Shown: positions 1-8,867 of the stretch, piece after piece
How positions within the stretch are numbered: position 1 is the first letter of the stretch
How the letters are laid out: each line of letters opens with the position of its first letter
NCBI GenBank assembly: GCA_012522185.1
Contig: JAAYKY010000022.1
Span: 1 to 64,000 of the forward strand
Origin: Flavobacteriaceae bacterium
Lineage (GTDB): Bacteria > Bacteroidota > Bacteroidia > Flavobacteriales > Weeksellaceae
Length of the DNA stretch: 64,000 nt
Reading direction: 5' to 3'
Translations under genes and position numbers: made by a program
Notes under the pieces: generated by a model
Seen by the model: the letters and a program-made list of their open reading frames with translations, nothing else
Told to the model about the DNA's origin: nothing
Database searches by the model: none

Positions 1-1103
1 AAAACCGCCAGGATTTTATATGTAGCAATGCCCATATAAGTCGGCATTAGCAAAAGAATGGAAACAGCAACAATGATAGCGCCCCAAAGCATCGGTTTTC
101 GTGGCCCAAATTTTTGGAGAAGTTTCTCACCGATTCGGATGAATGCCACAATGGCAATTGCATAGCCCAAAGTTAAAAGCCCGGCAGATTCTGCAGTTAG
201 ATTTCCGGCGAGTTGCAAAAGCATCAGCGATACAATCAACATTCCGGCTACGCCGTTCAATAAAAAGTTGGAAATCGTTGCGCCTGTATAAGTTAAGTTT
301 TTGAAAAGTTTAAAATCAATGAAGGCATTGTCTTTCCCTTTTTCAGTTCGATAAAATAAATAACCAAAAATTAGAATGACAGCCATCAAAGCAATCGAAA
401 TCGGACTCGTCCAGCCCAATTCGCTACCCTGACTTACAAAAACTTGCAAAGCTATCATCACGATCACGAAGGTCAAAATACCTAAAATATCCTGTTTCTT
501 TTTCTCTCCTTTTTGTTCAACTTTGCTTTCAGGCGTTCCTTTTACCATGAAAAATCCGATGAGTGAAATTACTGCCGAAGCAAAAAAGATATAACGCCAA
601 CCTACATTTTCGGCCATTAAACCTCCAAAAAGCGAACAAAATCCAGAACCACCCCAAGAACCAATGGACCAAAGGCTGATGGCTCTTTGTCTACTTGCGC
701 CTTCCCAATAAGCTTTAATCAACGCCAAACTCGCAGGCATGATACAGGCTCCGGACAATCCTTGTAAAATTCGACCGGAAATCAAAACCGGAGCAGCTAA
801 ACCTCCTTCGGGCGTAAAACCAACCAATAATGAGCCGAGAATACTTAGAAGAAATCCAATGAGTATCATTTTCACCCGACCTATTTTGTCGGCCAATCCT
901 CCCAAAACCACTATAAAAATTCCAGAAAACAGAGCTGTAATGGAAACTGCAATGTTCATGATTGAGTTGTCAATGCCCAAGTCTTTGGCCATTATAACAT
1001 TGATATTCAGTGTAGTTTGAGCAAATAGCCAAAAGGCTAAGACTCCAAAGATAATCCCAAACAGAAGTTTATCGTTTCCTTGGTAATTCGCAGTATCATT
1101 CAT
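1..1103 (-). CDS. MFS drug exporter, DHA2-like (3' end outside window)
   Basis: The reading frame is open from an ATG at 1103 to the window edge, so the C-terminus is missing. The visible ~367 residues are a chain of hydrophobic segments typical of a 14-helix DHA2 (EmrB/QacA-like) proton antiporter. The loop between helices 2 and 3 reads GGLADKIGRVKM, matching the MFS motif A (G-x-L-x-D-x-x-G-R), and is followed by SGRILQGLSGACIMPASLALI, the region that carries the family's arginine and glycine-rich helix 4. A charged lysine/glutamate-rich loop around residues 190-200 lies between the two halves. The likely role is efflux of toxic organic cations at the inner membrane, but the substrate cannot be read from sequence. 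It is transcribed away from the lipoprotein genes upstream. Confidence 0.85.
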   Translation of the reverse strand, partial: MNDTANYQGNDKLLFGIIFGVLAFWLFAQTTLNINVIMAKDLGIDNSIMNIAVSITALFSGIFIVVLGGLADKIGRVKMILIGFLLSILGSLLVGFTPEGGLAAPVLISGRILQGLSGACIMPASLALIKAYWEGASRQRAISLWSIGSWGGSGFCSLFGGLMAENVGWRYIFFASAVISLIGFFMVKGTPESKVEQKGEKKKQDILGILTFVIVMIALQVFVSQGSELGWTSPISIALMAVILIFGYLFYRTEKGKDNAFIDFKLFKNLTYTGATISNFLLNGVAGMLIVSLMLLQLAGNLTAESAGLLTLGYAIAIVAFIRIGEKLLQKFGPRKPMLWGAIIVAVSILLLMPTYMGIATYKILAV

Positions 1104-1170
1104 CAGATGGATTTTCGATTAAGTTTTAAATTTAATCATTATATGAATACCTTCCCGAAAAAATTTAAAT

Positions 1171-1683
1171 TTATTGAGTAGCTGCCGGCTCAATCAACTT
1201 TTGAAAACTCAGGATGACAATATCATCAGTAAACATCAAAAGTTTTTGTCCGTCCTCCATGATGGCATATAGATTTACAGACCCTAAAGCATTTAGAAAA
1301 GCTTCTTCATCGACCCCTTCACAAAACATACGTGTGGAAGCAAATTTTTGAGTTTGAAATTTTATCAAACGTTCGTCGGCATCATAATGCCCAGCGATAT
1401 TATTGCACCCATTATTTCCAGCGACTTTGTGGTCATCAACAAAGTTCAAATAAGGTTTCTGAATTTTATAATGATGAATATCTTTTCCGCTTGTCGGTGA
1501 AAGATATTCCAATTGCCATTTTCCAAGCAAAGGATCTTTGGGCTGTACCAGCGAAGCGCCGGAATTTTCTGAATTTTCCATTATAGTAGTTTCTACTGAG
1601 TTCTGAGTAGTTTCAACACTGGTTTTCTGTGTATTGCAACTCATAAAAATCAGTGCGATTGATAAAGTGATTATTTTTTTCAT
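1171..1683 (-). CDS. META-domain lipoprotein
   Basis: A 170-residue protein with a lipoprotein signal peptide ending in the lipobox FMSC (Cys at about residue 16). Residues 50-160 resemble the META/HslJ domain: the GKWQLEY strand, then GNNGCNNIAGHYD, which is the family's conserved G-C-N core, and a second cysteine in TRMFCEG. HslJ-type proteins sit in the envelope and are linked to heat or novobiocin tolerance in E. coli, with unknown biochemical activity. Its start overlaps the stop of the upstream small secreted-protein gene by 4 bases (ATGA), so the two are translationally coupled. A second META lipoprotein lies at 5720-6142. Confidence 0.8.
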   Translation of the reverse strand: MKKIITLSIALIFMSCNTQKTSVETTQNSVETTIMENSENSGASLVQPKDPLLGKWQLEYLSPTSGKDIHHYKIQKPYLNFVDDHKVAGNNGCNNIAGHYDADERLIKFQTQKFASTRMFCEGVDEEAFLNALGSVNLYAIMEDGQKLLMFTDDIVILSFQKLIEPAATQ

Positions 1684-1973
1684 TTCTTCGAAATTAAATT
1701 ATTTAAAATTCCTTCAAAAACTCCGTCCAGGGTTTGCCGGACAATTGAACCCGGGAAATTCAGGTGTTCATATCTCTGCCGTTTCTTTTGTTTTTCTTCC
1801 CATGTTTCATCGTCCCACGACTTAATTCGTAAACCCAAATCAAATTTTTTGAAATCCTGATTTAGATTTAAATCGAATTTAGGGATATAAGCAGAATCTT
1901 TTTCCGCACTCGTTTCTTCTTGCGCAAAAGCAAAACTTGCCAAAAACATTAAAGCGATTGAAAAATTCTTCAT
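1680..1973 (-). CDS. Small secreted protein of unknown function
   Basis: A 97-residue protein with a clean N-terminal signal peptide (MKNFSIALMFLASFAFAQ, cleavage probable after AFA) and a hydrophilic, lysine/glutamate-rich mature part with no motif I recognise. It is the first gene of a two-gene unit with the META lipoprotein, overlapping it by 4 bases. The start codon lies only 4 nt after a perfect Bacteroidota -7 box (see the promoter entry), so the transcript probably has almost no leader. Function unknown. Confidence 0.65.
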   Translation of the reverse strand: MKNFSIALMFLASFAFAQEETSAEKDSAYIPKFDLNLNQDFKKFDLGLRIKSWDDETWEEKQKKRQRYEHLNFPGSIVRQTLDGVFEGILNNLISKK

Positions 1974-1977
1974 TTAA

Positions 1978-2008
1978 CAAAAATACTGATAGAAATGTTC
2001 ATAACAAA
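1978..2008 (-). promoter_or_regulatory. Bacteroidota-type promoter, near-leaderless
   Basis: On the minus strand TTTG (2008-2005) is followed after exactly 19 nt by TATTTTTG (1985-1978), matching the consensus TTTG-N19-TAnnTTTG. The ATG of the downstream gene follows 4 nt after the box, so transcription probably begins at or next to the start codon. It is divergent from the dnaN promoter. Confidence 0.7.
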
Positions 2009-2020
2009 TTAACAAAATTC

Positions 2021-2050
2021 TTTCTATTCATCATAAAAGATTTATTTTTG
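2021..2050 (+). promoter_or_regulatory. dnaN promoter
   Basis: TATTTTTG at 2043-2050 fits the -7 consensus TAnnTTTG. TTTC at 2021-2024, 18 nt upstream, is a one-mismatch -33 element. The predicted leader to the dnaN ATG is about 27 nt. Confidence 0.55.
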
Positions 2051-2081
2051 TCAATTAGTATTTTAGAAAAATTCACAACGT

Positions 2082-3200
2082 ATGAAATTCATCGTATCCA
2101 GCAGCAGTTTGCAGAAAAATGTTAACCTGATCAGCGGGGTTATTAATTCCAATAACACTTTGCCTATTTTAGACAATTTTTTATTTGAACTGGAAGGAAA
2201 CCAGTTAAAAATTACCGGTTCCGATTTGGAAACGACCATTTCAACCCTATTGGAAGTGGAGTCAGCTGACACAGCTAAAATCGCTATTCCTTCCAAAATA
2301 TTATCCGATACGTTGAAGACCTTTCCAGATCAACCTTTGACTTTTATTCAGAAAGAAGATAATTTATTGGAAATTGTTTCTGAACAAGGGAATTACCAAA
2401 TCGCTATGGAAAGCGCCGAAGAATTCCCTCAAGCACCAGAGATTCAAGACGCAACCGTATCTACATTACAGGCAGGAATTTTATCGGAAGCCATTTCCAA
2501 AACCCTTTTTGCCACCGGGAATGACGAGCTTCGTCCCGTGATGACCGGAGTGTTTTTCCAAGCCGCAACTGACAGCTTCCGATTTGTAGCCACAGATGCC
2601 CATCGTTTGGTTAAATACACGCGTAAGGATTTAAATGCAACGGAAACCGCAGAATACATCATGCCCAAAAAGCCATTGAATCTTTTAAAAAACATTCTGG
2701 CAGGAAGTAATGAAGACGTAAATATTGAATATAACCAGACCAATACAAGGTTTTCTTTTCAAAACATCGTTTTGATTTGTCGATTGATTGATGGAAAATA
2801 CCCCAATTATGAGGCGGTTATTCCAAAAGAAAATCCAAACGTATTGACTATCAACCGTAATTTATTTCTTACTTCCTTGAGAAGAGTTGCGATTTTCTCC
2901 AATAAAACCACCAATCAAGTTCGTCTGAAACTATCGGGAAGTTCGTTGGTCATTCATGCGGAAGACGTAGATTTTGCAAGCAAAGCCGAAGAGAGGTTGC
3001 CTTGCGACTACAACGGTGCCGATATGCAGATTGGATTTAATTCCAAATTCCTGATCGAAGTTTTAAATAATTTACAAGCTGACGATATCACTTTGGAAAT
3101 GTCTGAACCAAGTCGTGCCGGAATCATCAAACCGGTGGACGGACTGGAAGACGGAGAAGAAATCCTGATGCTGGTAATGCCGGTGATGTTGAATGCTTGA
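2082..3200 (+). CDS. dnaN: DNA polymerase III sliding clamp (beta subunit)
   Basis: At 372 residues this is the standard length for the beta clamp, with the three repeated clamp domains in order. The N-terminus MKFIVSSSSLQKNVNLISGV and the segment TGSDLETTI are conserved in the family, as is the central FRFVATDAHRLV and the C-terminal MLVMPV/M tail. The dimeric ring encircles DNA and tethers polymerase III and repair enzymes during replication. It is monocistronic or weakly linked to pheT, which starts 78 bp downstream. As is usual in Bacteroidota, dnaN is not beside dnaA here, so the location does not mark the replication origin. Confidence 0.97.
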   Translation: MKFIVSSSSLQKNVNLISGVINSNNTLPILDNFLFELEGNQLKITGSDLETTISTLLEVESADTAKIAIPSKILSDTLKTFPDQPLTFIQKEDNLLEIVSEQGNYQIAMESAEEFPQAPEIQDATVSTLQAGILSEAISKTLFATGNDELRPVMTGVFFQAATDSFRFVATDAHRLVKYTRKDLNATETAEYIMPKKPLNLLKNILAGSNEDVNIEYNQTNTRFSFQNIVLICRLIDGKYPNYEAVIPKENPNVLTINRNLFLTSLRRVAIFSNKTTNQVRLKLSGSSLVIHAEDVDFASKAEERLPCDYNGADMQIGFNSKFLIEVLNNLQADDITLEMSEPSRAGIIKPVDGLEDGEEILMLVMPVMLNA

Positions 3201-3278
3201 TTTAGTCGAGTAATTAGCAATGAGTGTCTTAAAAACTCATTTAGTCGCTGATTCCTTTTCACTAATTGCACAAAGAAA

Positions 3279-5708
3279 ATGAAAATATCCTATAACTGGC
3301 TTTCATCGCACATCAAAACCGATTTGGAAGTCCAAAAAATTGGTGAGATTCTGACCAATACCGGTCTTGAAGTCGAAGCCATTGAAAAATGCACTCAAAG
3401 CCATGAATTAAATGGCGTAGTAGTGGGAAAAGTCATCGCTCTTGAAAAACATCCGAATGCAGATAAATTAAAAATCGCCACCGTGGATATCGGATCTGGC
3501 GAAAATTTGCAAATCGTTTGTGGAGCTCCCAATATTGAAGAAGAACAAAAAGTTCCAGTAGCAACCGTTGGTACAATTTTACCTGCACCCGACGGTACTT
3601 CATTTGCCATTAAAGAAGCCAAATTACGAGGTGTAGAATCCTTTGGAATGATTTGTTCCGAAGCCGAATTGGGAGTGAGTGAAAACAATGAAGGAATCTG
3701 GGTGCTGGAACCCTCACATAAAATCGGAACACCAGTCAAAGATTTCATCAAAAAAAACAATTCCGATGTCCTGATTGAAATTGGATTGACCCCCAATCGT
3801 ACCGATGCGATGAGTCATTACGGAGTAGCACGTGATCTTCATGCGGCACTCAATGTATTGAAACAAAAATCAGAATTAACTCCAATTTCGTCGGAAAGTT
3901 TTGACAATCTGAAAATCTCCGGTAAAAATCCAATTGAAGTCGAAATAAAAAATCCTGAATTAGCGCCACGCTATGCCGGATTGTATTTAGAAAATATTGA
4001 AGTTAAACCTTCTCCAGAATGGATTCAGGAAAAACTTAAAACCATCGGATTGAATCCGATTAATAATGTAGTGGACATTACCAATTATATTTTGCACGAT
4101 TTGGGGCAGCCGCTACACGCCTTCGATGCCGAGAAAATTTCAGGAAAGAAAATCATCGTTCAGCAACTTCCTGCCGGAACGGAATTTACTACACTTGATG
4201 GTGTAAATCGAAAATTAAACGGTTCGGAACTAATGATTTGTGATGAAAACGGTGGGATGTGCATGGCGGGAATTTACGGTGGGATGAATTCGGGAGTAAC
4301 CGAAACCACCAAAAGTATTTTCCTCGAAAGTGCTTATTTTGATCCGGTTTCTATCAGAAAATCTTCAAAAGCCCATGGATTAAACACCGATTCCTCCTTC
4401 CGATTTGAACGAGGAGTCGATCCAAATATGACACTAACAGCCTTAAAAAAGGCAGCCATGATGTTGGCTGAATTTGCCGGAGCAGAAATCCAAGGCGAAA
4501 TTTTTGACTTCTACCCTGCTCCTATTGAGAATTTCAAAACGGTTTTGCGCTATCATAAACTCGATCAGTTATTAGGTGAAAGACTTCACCGTGAACAGGT
4601 TAAAGGAATTTTAGAATTACTTGACATTCAGATTGTATCGGAGTCCAACGAAACGCTTGAAGTTTCTATTCCACCTTATCGTGCCGACGTACAACGCGAA
4701 GTGGATGTGATTGAAGAAATTCTGAGAATTTACGGGTACAATAAAATCAAAACACCGGAAAAAATTTCATTTACACCGGTTAAAAATACAGAAAAAGACG
4801 CTCAAAAAATCGAAAATGCAATTGCACAAACCTTAATCGCAAGAGGGTTTCACGAGGCAATGAATAATTCGGTTGTAAAATCCGGCATTCAGCAAATTTA
4901 TGGTTTGGATGAAAGCAAATCGGTGAAACTCCTAAATCCTTTGAGTTCTGATTTATCGGTTATGCGTCAGTCGATGTTGTCTGGATTATTGGAAAACACA
5001 GCTTACAATATCAACCGAAAAACTTCGGATATCAAATTATTTGAATTCGGAAAAATTTATAATAAAACAGAAGAACACCAAGAGAATTATCGTCTGGCGA
5101 TTTTGATGTCTGGAAATAAATCCCATGAAAACTGGGCCACCCAAGAAGAAAAAACAAATTTCTTTACGCTGAAAGGCAAAGTTTCTGAAATTTTCAAACG
5201 ACTGGGAATCCATCAAATCGAAGAAAAACCTTATTCAAATTTGATTTATTCCGATGCACTTTCTCTAGAAAAGGACGGAAAAACTTTAGGAAGTTTAGGG
5301 AAAATTCATAAAAACATTCTCAAAAAAACAGATATATCTCAAGAGGTATTTTATGCAGAATTAAATTGGGAACTCATGCTCGAAATTGCTATTTCCAGCC
5401 AATTGAAGTTCAAAGAAATTGCAAAATTCCCGGCAGTAAACCGTGATTTAGCCTTGCTGATCGATCAAAATATCTTGTACAGCGAATTGTATAATTCCAC
5501 CCAAAATTTAAATATTAGTTTATTGAAATCCATGGAATTATTTGATGTGTACGAAGGTGATAAATTACCCGAAGGGAAAAAATCCTATGCGATGAGTTTT
5601 GTACTTCAGAATGAAGAAAAAACGCTGAGCGATGTTGAAATTGAAAACGTAATGAATGAATTAATTCGTAACTTTCAGCAAAATTTCAACGCGGAATTGA
5701 GAAATTAA
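3279..5708 (+). CDS. pheT: Phenylalanyl-tRNA synthetase beta subunit
   Basis: The 809-residue protein matches full-length bacterial PheT. Domains in order are an N-terminal OB-fold tRNA-binding domain (about 40-150, with KHPNADKLKIATVDIG and ICSEAELG), the B3/B4 editing domain (about 210-400, with NNVVDITNYILHDLGQPLHAFD and the SFRFERG motif), the B5 domain (about 400-480), a catalytic-like core and a C-terminal anticodon-binding FDX-ACB domain (about 715-809, with FPAVNRDLALL). It pairs with PheS, which is not in this window, to charge tRNA-Phe and to hydrolyse Tyr-tRNA-Phe. A lipoprotein gene follows after 11 bp and is probably co-transcribed. Confidence 0.97.
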   Translation: MKISYNWLSSHIKTDLEVQKIGEILTNTGLEVEAIEKCTQSHELNGVVVGKVIALEKHPNADKLKIATVDIGSGENLQIVCGAPNIEEEQKVPVATVGTILPAPDGTSFAIKEAKLRGVESFGMICSEAELGVSENNEGIWVLEPSHKIGTPVKDFIKKNNSDVLIEIGLTPNRTDAMSHYGVARDLHAALNVLKQKSELTPISSESFDNLKISGKNPIEVEIKNPELAPRYAGLYLENIEVKPSPEWIQEKLKTIGLNPINNVVDITNYILHDLGQPLHAFDAEKISGKKIIVQQLPAGTEFTTLDGVNRKLNGSELMICDENGGMCMAGIYGGMNSGVTETTKSIFLESAYFDPVSIRKSSKAHGLNTDSSFRFERGVDPNMTLTALKKAAMMLAEFAGAEIQGEIFDFYPAPIENFKTVLRYHKLDQLLGERLHREQVKGILELLDIQIVSESNETLEVSIPPYRADVQREVDVIEEILRIYGYNKIKTPEKISFTPVKNTEKDAQKIENAIAQTLIARGFHEAMNNSVVKSGIQQIYGLDESKSVKLLNPLSSDLSVMRQSMLSGLLENTAYNINRKTSDIKLFEFGKIYNKTEEHQENYRLAILMSGNKSHENWATQEEKTNFFTLKGKVSEIFKRLGIHQIEEKPYSNLIYSDALSLEKDGKTLGSLGKIHKNILKKTDISQEVFYAELNWELMLEIAISSQLKFKEIAKFPAVNRDLALLIDQNILYSELYNSTQNLNISLLKSMELFDVYEGDKLPEGKKSYAMSFVLQNEEKTLSDVEIENVMNELIRNFQQNFNAELRN

Positions 5709-5719
5709 AATCAAATCAG

Positions 5720-6142
5720 ATGAAAAAAATATTCGTTTTAATGGTGGTTTCAGGCTTGTTTTTCACAGCTTGTAAAACTTCGCCGGTTACTGATTTCAAT
5801 TCAGTTAAAAATCTGATCGAGTCCAACACATGGCTTTTACAAGATGAAAGCGGAACTGTCGTAAGTTATAATAATCAAGAGGTTACGATGAGTTTCACGA
5901 ATGACAACGGACTTCAAGCAGTGGGTTTTGCAGGTTGTAACCGTTATTTTTCCAGCGTTAGTCTTCAGCCCGGAACGATCAATTTTGGTCAGGCGGGTTC
6001 CACGATGATGGCTTGTCCGGAAATGGACGGTGAGCAAGCTTTCCTTGATTTGCTTTCGCAAGTAAATACTTACGAAGTGACAGCAACGGAACTTAAACTT
6101 TTTCAGGATAAAATTCTTTTGCTGAGATTTAAAAGAAAATAA
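5720..6142 (+). CDS. META-domain lipoprotein
   Basis: A 140-residue predicted lipoprotein: MKKIFVLMVVSGLFFTAC gives a clear signal peptide and lipobox with the lipidated Cys at residue 18. The mature part is one META/HslJ domain with a TWLLQDESG opening strand, GFAGCNRYFSSV, FGQAGSTMMACP and a C-terminal LLLRFKRK strand. The two cysteines in the GCN and ACP segments are the family's conserved pair. The gene begins 11 bp after pheT and is followed by a strong terminator, so it probably ends the pheT transcript. The exact function is unknown; relatives are envelope stress proteins. Confidence 0.82.
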   Translation: MKKIFVLMVVSGLFFTACKTSPVTDFNSVKNLIESNTWLLQDESGTVVSYNNQEVTMSFTNDNGLQAVGFAGCNRYFSSVSLQPGTINFGQAGSTMMACPEMDGEQAFLDLLSQVNTYEVTATELKLFQDKILLLRFKRK

Positions 6143-6161
6143 TTCATTCAAAACTCTATAG

Positions 6162-6192
6162 AAATCCCTGTCTCAATCGATGGGGATTTTTT
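6162..6192 (+). terminator. Rho-independent terminator
   Basis: Arms AAATCCCT and GGGGATTT (8 pairs including one G-T) enclose a 13-14 nt loop and run straight into a T tract. It ends the pheT/lipoprotein unit and lies between convergent genes. Confidence 0.75.
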
Positions 6193-6205
6193 ATACTTCT
6201 GAATT

Positions 6206-6922
6206 CTAAAATAATTTATAAGTAATTCCCCAGAAAACGCTGAAGTTAATCGGGCCGATGTCCTTTCCATAACCGGGAATTACCAAAGGATCGAGCCCTT
6301 GCTGTTTTTTACTTCCCAGATAAATTTCTGGACGAACCGAAACGTCCGCATAAAAATTACTCAGCAAACGAACCCTCGCTCCTCCCACTACTTCAACCCA
6401 ATACGCGCTTACATTTTCTGCCGGGAAACTTCCGTATTCGTCCACTTGATTACCCGAAGCTCTGATGGGATATGCGTTCACCGTTTGTTCGTACATCGCA
6501 TACGCAAAGCGCATTCCGGTGTAAAATCCATTCGATGCATCTTCATAATCCTGGGAAATAAACCAGTTAAAACCCAGCTTGAAAAACATTCCGTTTACAT
6601 CGATGTCCCAATCCAGTTCGTCATAATGATTTTTCTCGTAGCCTAATTCAGCAACAGCATTCCACTTTTTGTAAACCCGATAAGAAATCATGGCTTGCCC
6701 ACCCTGTTTATCGGTAAAAGCCGAAAGAACCGGATTGAATAAATCCACTCCTACAAAAAGATTTCCGGCTTTTTTCTGCGGATTAAAAATACTATCGGTA
6801 ATGGATTCTGTTTCCCGAACCAAAGTTTGGGTTTCAATTGCAATTGTATCTTCCTGCGCCCAAATTGGAGCAGAAGAAAGATTAATTGCTAAGGCGAATA
6901 TATAAATTGGTAATCGTTTCAT
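6206..6922 (-). CDS. DUF6048 family outer-membrane-like protein
   Basis: A 238-residue protein with an N-terminal signal peptide (MKRLPIYIFALAINLSSAPIWAQ). The mature region has alternating aromatic/hydrophobic strands (GVDLFNPVLSAF, WNAVAELGYEKN, FFKLGFNWFI, FYADVSVRPEIYLG) and ends in a strand with a terminal phenylalanine, as expected for a small outer-membrane beta-barrel. I place it in DUF6048 from its position directly after a DUF6452 gene and rlmD, a recurrent Flavobacteriia arrangement. Its start overlaps the upstream DUF6452 gene by 41 bases, implying coupled translation. Function unknown. Confidence 0.7.
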   Translation of the reverse strand: MKRLPIYIFALAINLSSAPIWAQEDTIAIETQTLVRETESITDSIFNPQKKAGNLFVGVDLFNPVLSAFTDKQGGQAMISYRVYKKWNAVAELGYEKNHYDELDWDIDVNGMFFKLGFNWFISQDYEDASNGFYTGMRFAYAMYEQTVNAYPIRASGNQVDEYGSFPAENVSAYWVEVVGGARVRLLSNFYADVSVRPEIYLGSKKQQGLDPLVIPGYGKDIGPINFSVFWGITYKLF

Positions 6923-7367
6923 CTGTTAAAACATTGGTTTCACCGGGTTCAATGGACTGAATATGGTTGTAAGTGGACTGATAACTCAGGTCTTCATACG
7001 TAATGCGAAATCCGCAAGCTTTGGAAACATATTCCGATTGGGTATTGTAATTCACCGTCAAAATATCTCGTTCAATATTGCTTCTGCGACGCAATCTGTA
7101 AAACATCTGCGACTCATCGAGTCCGCCCAAAGGCAGTTTGATACTGTCGGTAAAGGCCTTGAGATAAAGAGTATCGGGATCTGCGAAATCCGCTGTAGGA
7201 GAAGCTTCGATGGTCAAAGTATCGGCAAGGTTTTCCGTACCAATATTGTTTCGCATCACAACCGTCAGAAAAGGCGTTCCTTCTCCAACACAAACATCGT
7301 CCTCTTCACAGGAAACCGCAAAACCAAAGGAAATAAGGAGTCCAAAAATGAGATTTCTTTTCTTCAT
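6882..7367 (-). CDS. DUF6452 family lipoprotein
   Basis: A 161-residue lipoprotein. I take the start at 7367 because MKKRNLIFGLLISFGFAVSC forms a proper lipoprotein signal peptide from there; an upstream alternative at 7409 would add 14 residues and run into rlmD. After the lipidated Cys come a C-V-G-E-G-T-P stretch and a beta-rich domain with a conserved late cysteine (KACGFRITYEDL). The gene starts 4 bp after the rlmD stop and runs 41 bases into the DUF6048 gene, so rlmD, DUF6452 and DUF6048 form one operon. The family is restricted to Bacteroidota and has no known function. Confidence 0.72.
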   Translation of the reverse strand: MKKRNLIFGLLISFGFAVSCEEDDVCVGEGTPFLTVVMRNNIGTENLADTLTIEASPTADFADPDTLYLKAFTDSIKLPLGGLDESQMFYRLRRRSNIERDILTVNYNTQSEYVSKACGFRITYEDLSYQSTYNHIQSIEPGETNVLTDETITNLYIRLSN

Positions 7368-7371
7368 AATT

Positions 7372-8787
7372 CTAATGAATTCTTTCCAAAAGTACAACAT
7401 TTTCGACATGGTGCGTCTGTGGAAACATATCCACTGGCTGAACTTTTTTGATTTCGTAATGCGATTTCATCAATTCCAAATCCCTTGCTTGAGTCGCGGA
7501 ATTGCAACTCACATACACCACACGTTCTGGGTGAATTCTCAAAATCGTTTCTACCACATTTTTGTGCATTCCGTCACGTGGCGGATCGGTGATGATGACA
7601 TTGGGATGACCGTTTTGAGCGATAAATTCATCCGTAAAAATATCTTTCATATCGCCGCAATAAAACGTACAATTATCAATTCCGTTTCGTTCTGCATTTT
7701 CCTTTGCGGCATCAATCGCTTCCTGCACAGCTTCCACTCCTACTACTTTTTTTGCTTTTTTGGAAACGAATTGCGCAATCGTTCCCGTTCCGGTGTACAA
7801 ATCATAAACCGTTTCATCGCCTTTCAATCCGGCAAAATCACGGGTGATTTTGTACAATTCATAAGCCTGAGCGGGATTGGTCTGATAAAAACTTTTCGGC
7901 CCGATTTTAAATTGTAAATCTTCCATTTCTTCCATAATGAAATCCTGACCCGAATACGTCTGAATGTCCAGATCATAAATCGAGTCATTTCCTTTTGGAT
8001 TAATGGCATACAGCAAAGAAACAATCTGCGGAAATTTCGATTTTAAATTCTCCAAAAAAGCTTCACGCTTCTCTGTTTCTTCCCGAAAGAATTGAACCAA
8101 AACCATGAATTCTCCTTTTTGGTTGGAACGGATCATCAAAGTTCGCAGAAATCCGTCCTGATTTCTCAAATCAAAAAAATCATATCCGTTTTCATTGGCA
8201 AAACGACGAGCTTCGAGCCGAATGGCATTCATCGGTTCTTTTTGCAAATGACATTCTTGAATGTCCAAAACTTTGCTCCATTGTCCGGGAATATGAAAAC
8301 CGAGCGCATTTCGGTCGTAAGTTTCATCGGTATTTCGGATTTCATCCAGCGTAAGCCAACGCGAATTGGAAAAAGTAAATTCCAATTTGTTGCGGTAATA
8401 ATATTCTTCTGGCGAACCCAAAATCGGTGTGATTTCAAGGTTTTCAAATTTCCCGATACGAAGCAGATTATTTTCCACTTCATCTTGTTTGAATTTCAAT
8501 TGAGCATCATAACTCAGATTTTGCCATTTGCATCCGCCACAAACTCCAAAATGAATGCATCGGGGCGTCACTCTATGTGGTGAAGGACGGAGAATTTCAA
8601 CCGCTTTTCCTTCCATGTAACTCGATTTCTTTTTAAAAACCGAAACATTCACTAAATCGCCGGGCACCGCATCCTGAATCAAAACCGTTTTTCCTTCGTC
8701 TGTTTTCCCGATGGAAATCCCTTTGGCTCCCGCACGAAGCACTTCTATATTTCCCAGAAAAATCTCTTTCCGCTTTTTTCTTGCCAT
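7372..8787 (-). CDS. rlmD: 23S rRNA (uracil-5-)-methyltransferase RlmD
   Basis: 471 residues. An N-terminal TRAM RNA-binding domain (about 5-65) is followed by an iron-sulfur cluster site with cysteines at 77, 83, 86 and 179, then the Rossmann methyltransferase core (YDLYTGTGTIAQFVS, about 330) and the catalytic loop VYVSCNSATQ with the nucleophile Cys428. The enzyme uses S-adenosylmethionine to make m5U at position 1939 of 23S rRNA (E. coli numbering). RumA/RlmD and the related TrmA and RlmC are separated mainly by the cluster ligands, which are intact here. It heads an operon with two envelope proteins of unknown role, an unexplained but recurrent grouping. Confidence 0.88.
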   Translation of the reverse strand: MARKKRKEIFLGNIEVLRAGAKGISIGKTDEGKTVLIQDAVPGDLVNVSVFKKKSSYMEGKAVEILRPSPHRVTPRCIHFGVCGGCKWQNLSYDAQLKFKQDEVENNLLRIGKFENLEITPILGSPEEYYYRNKLEFTFSNSRWLTLDEIRNTDETYDRNALGFHIPGQWSKVLDIQECHLQKEPMNAIRLEARRFANENGYDFFDLRNQDGFLRTLMIRSNQKGEFMVLVQFFREETEKREAFLENLKSKFPQIVSLLYAINPKGNDSIYDLDIQTYSGQDFIMEEMEDLQFKIGPKSFYQTNPAQAYELYKITRDFAGLKGDETVYDLYTGTGTIAQFVSKKAKKVVGVEAVQEAIDAAKENAERNGIDNCTFYCGDMKDIFTDEFIAQNGHPNVIITDPPRDGMHKNVVETILRIHPERVVYVSCNSATQARDLELMKSHYEIKKVQPVDMFPQTHHVENVVLLERIH

Positions 8788-8854
8788 GGGGCAAAGATAC
8801 TTCTATTGTAGAATTGTAGAAAGTAAATTGTAGAATGTATTATGTAAAAAAACT

Positions 8855-8862
8855 TAACTTTG
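8855..8862 (+). promoter_or_regulatory. -7 box of pncA
   Basis: TAACTTTG matches TAnnTTTG exactly and sits 5 nt before the pncA ATG. No convincing TTTG lies at the right distance upstream. It implies a leaderless or near-leaderless message. Confidence 0.5.
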
Positions 8863-8867
8863 AAAAT

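Noticed and set aside
2043-2082. dnaN as a marker of the replication origin
   Set aside because: No dnaA, no DnaA-box cluster and no A/T-rich repeat array is seen near it; dnaN is often separate from dnaA in Bacteroidota.
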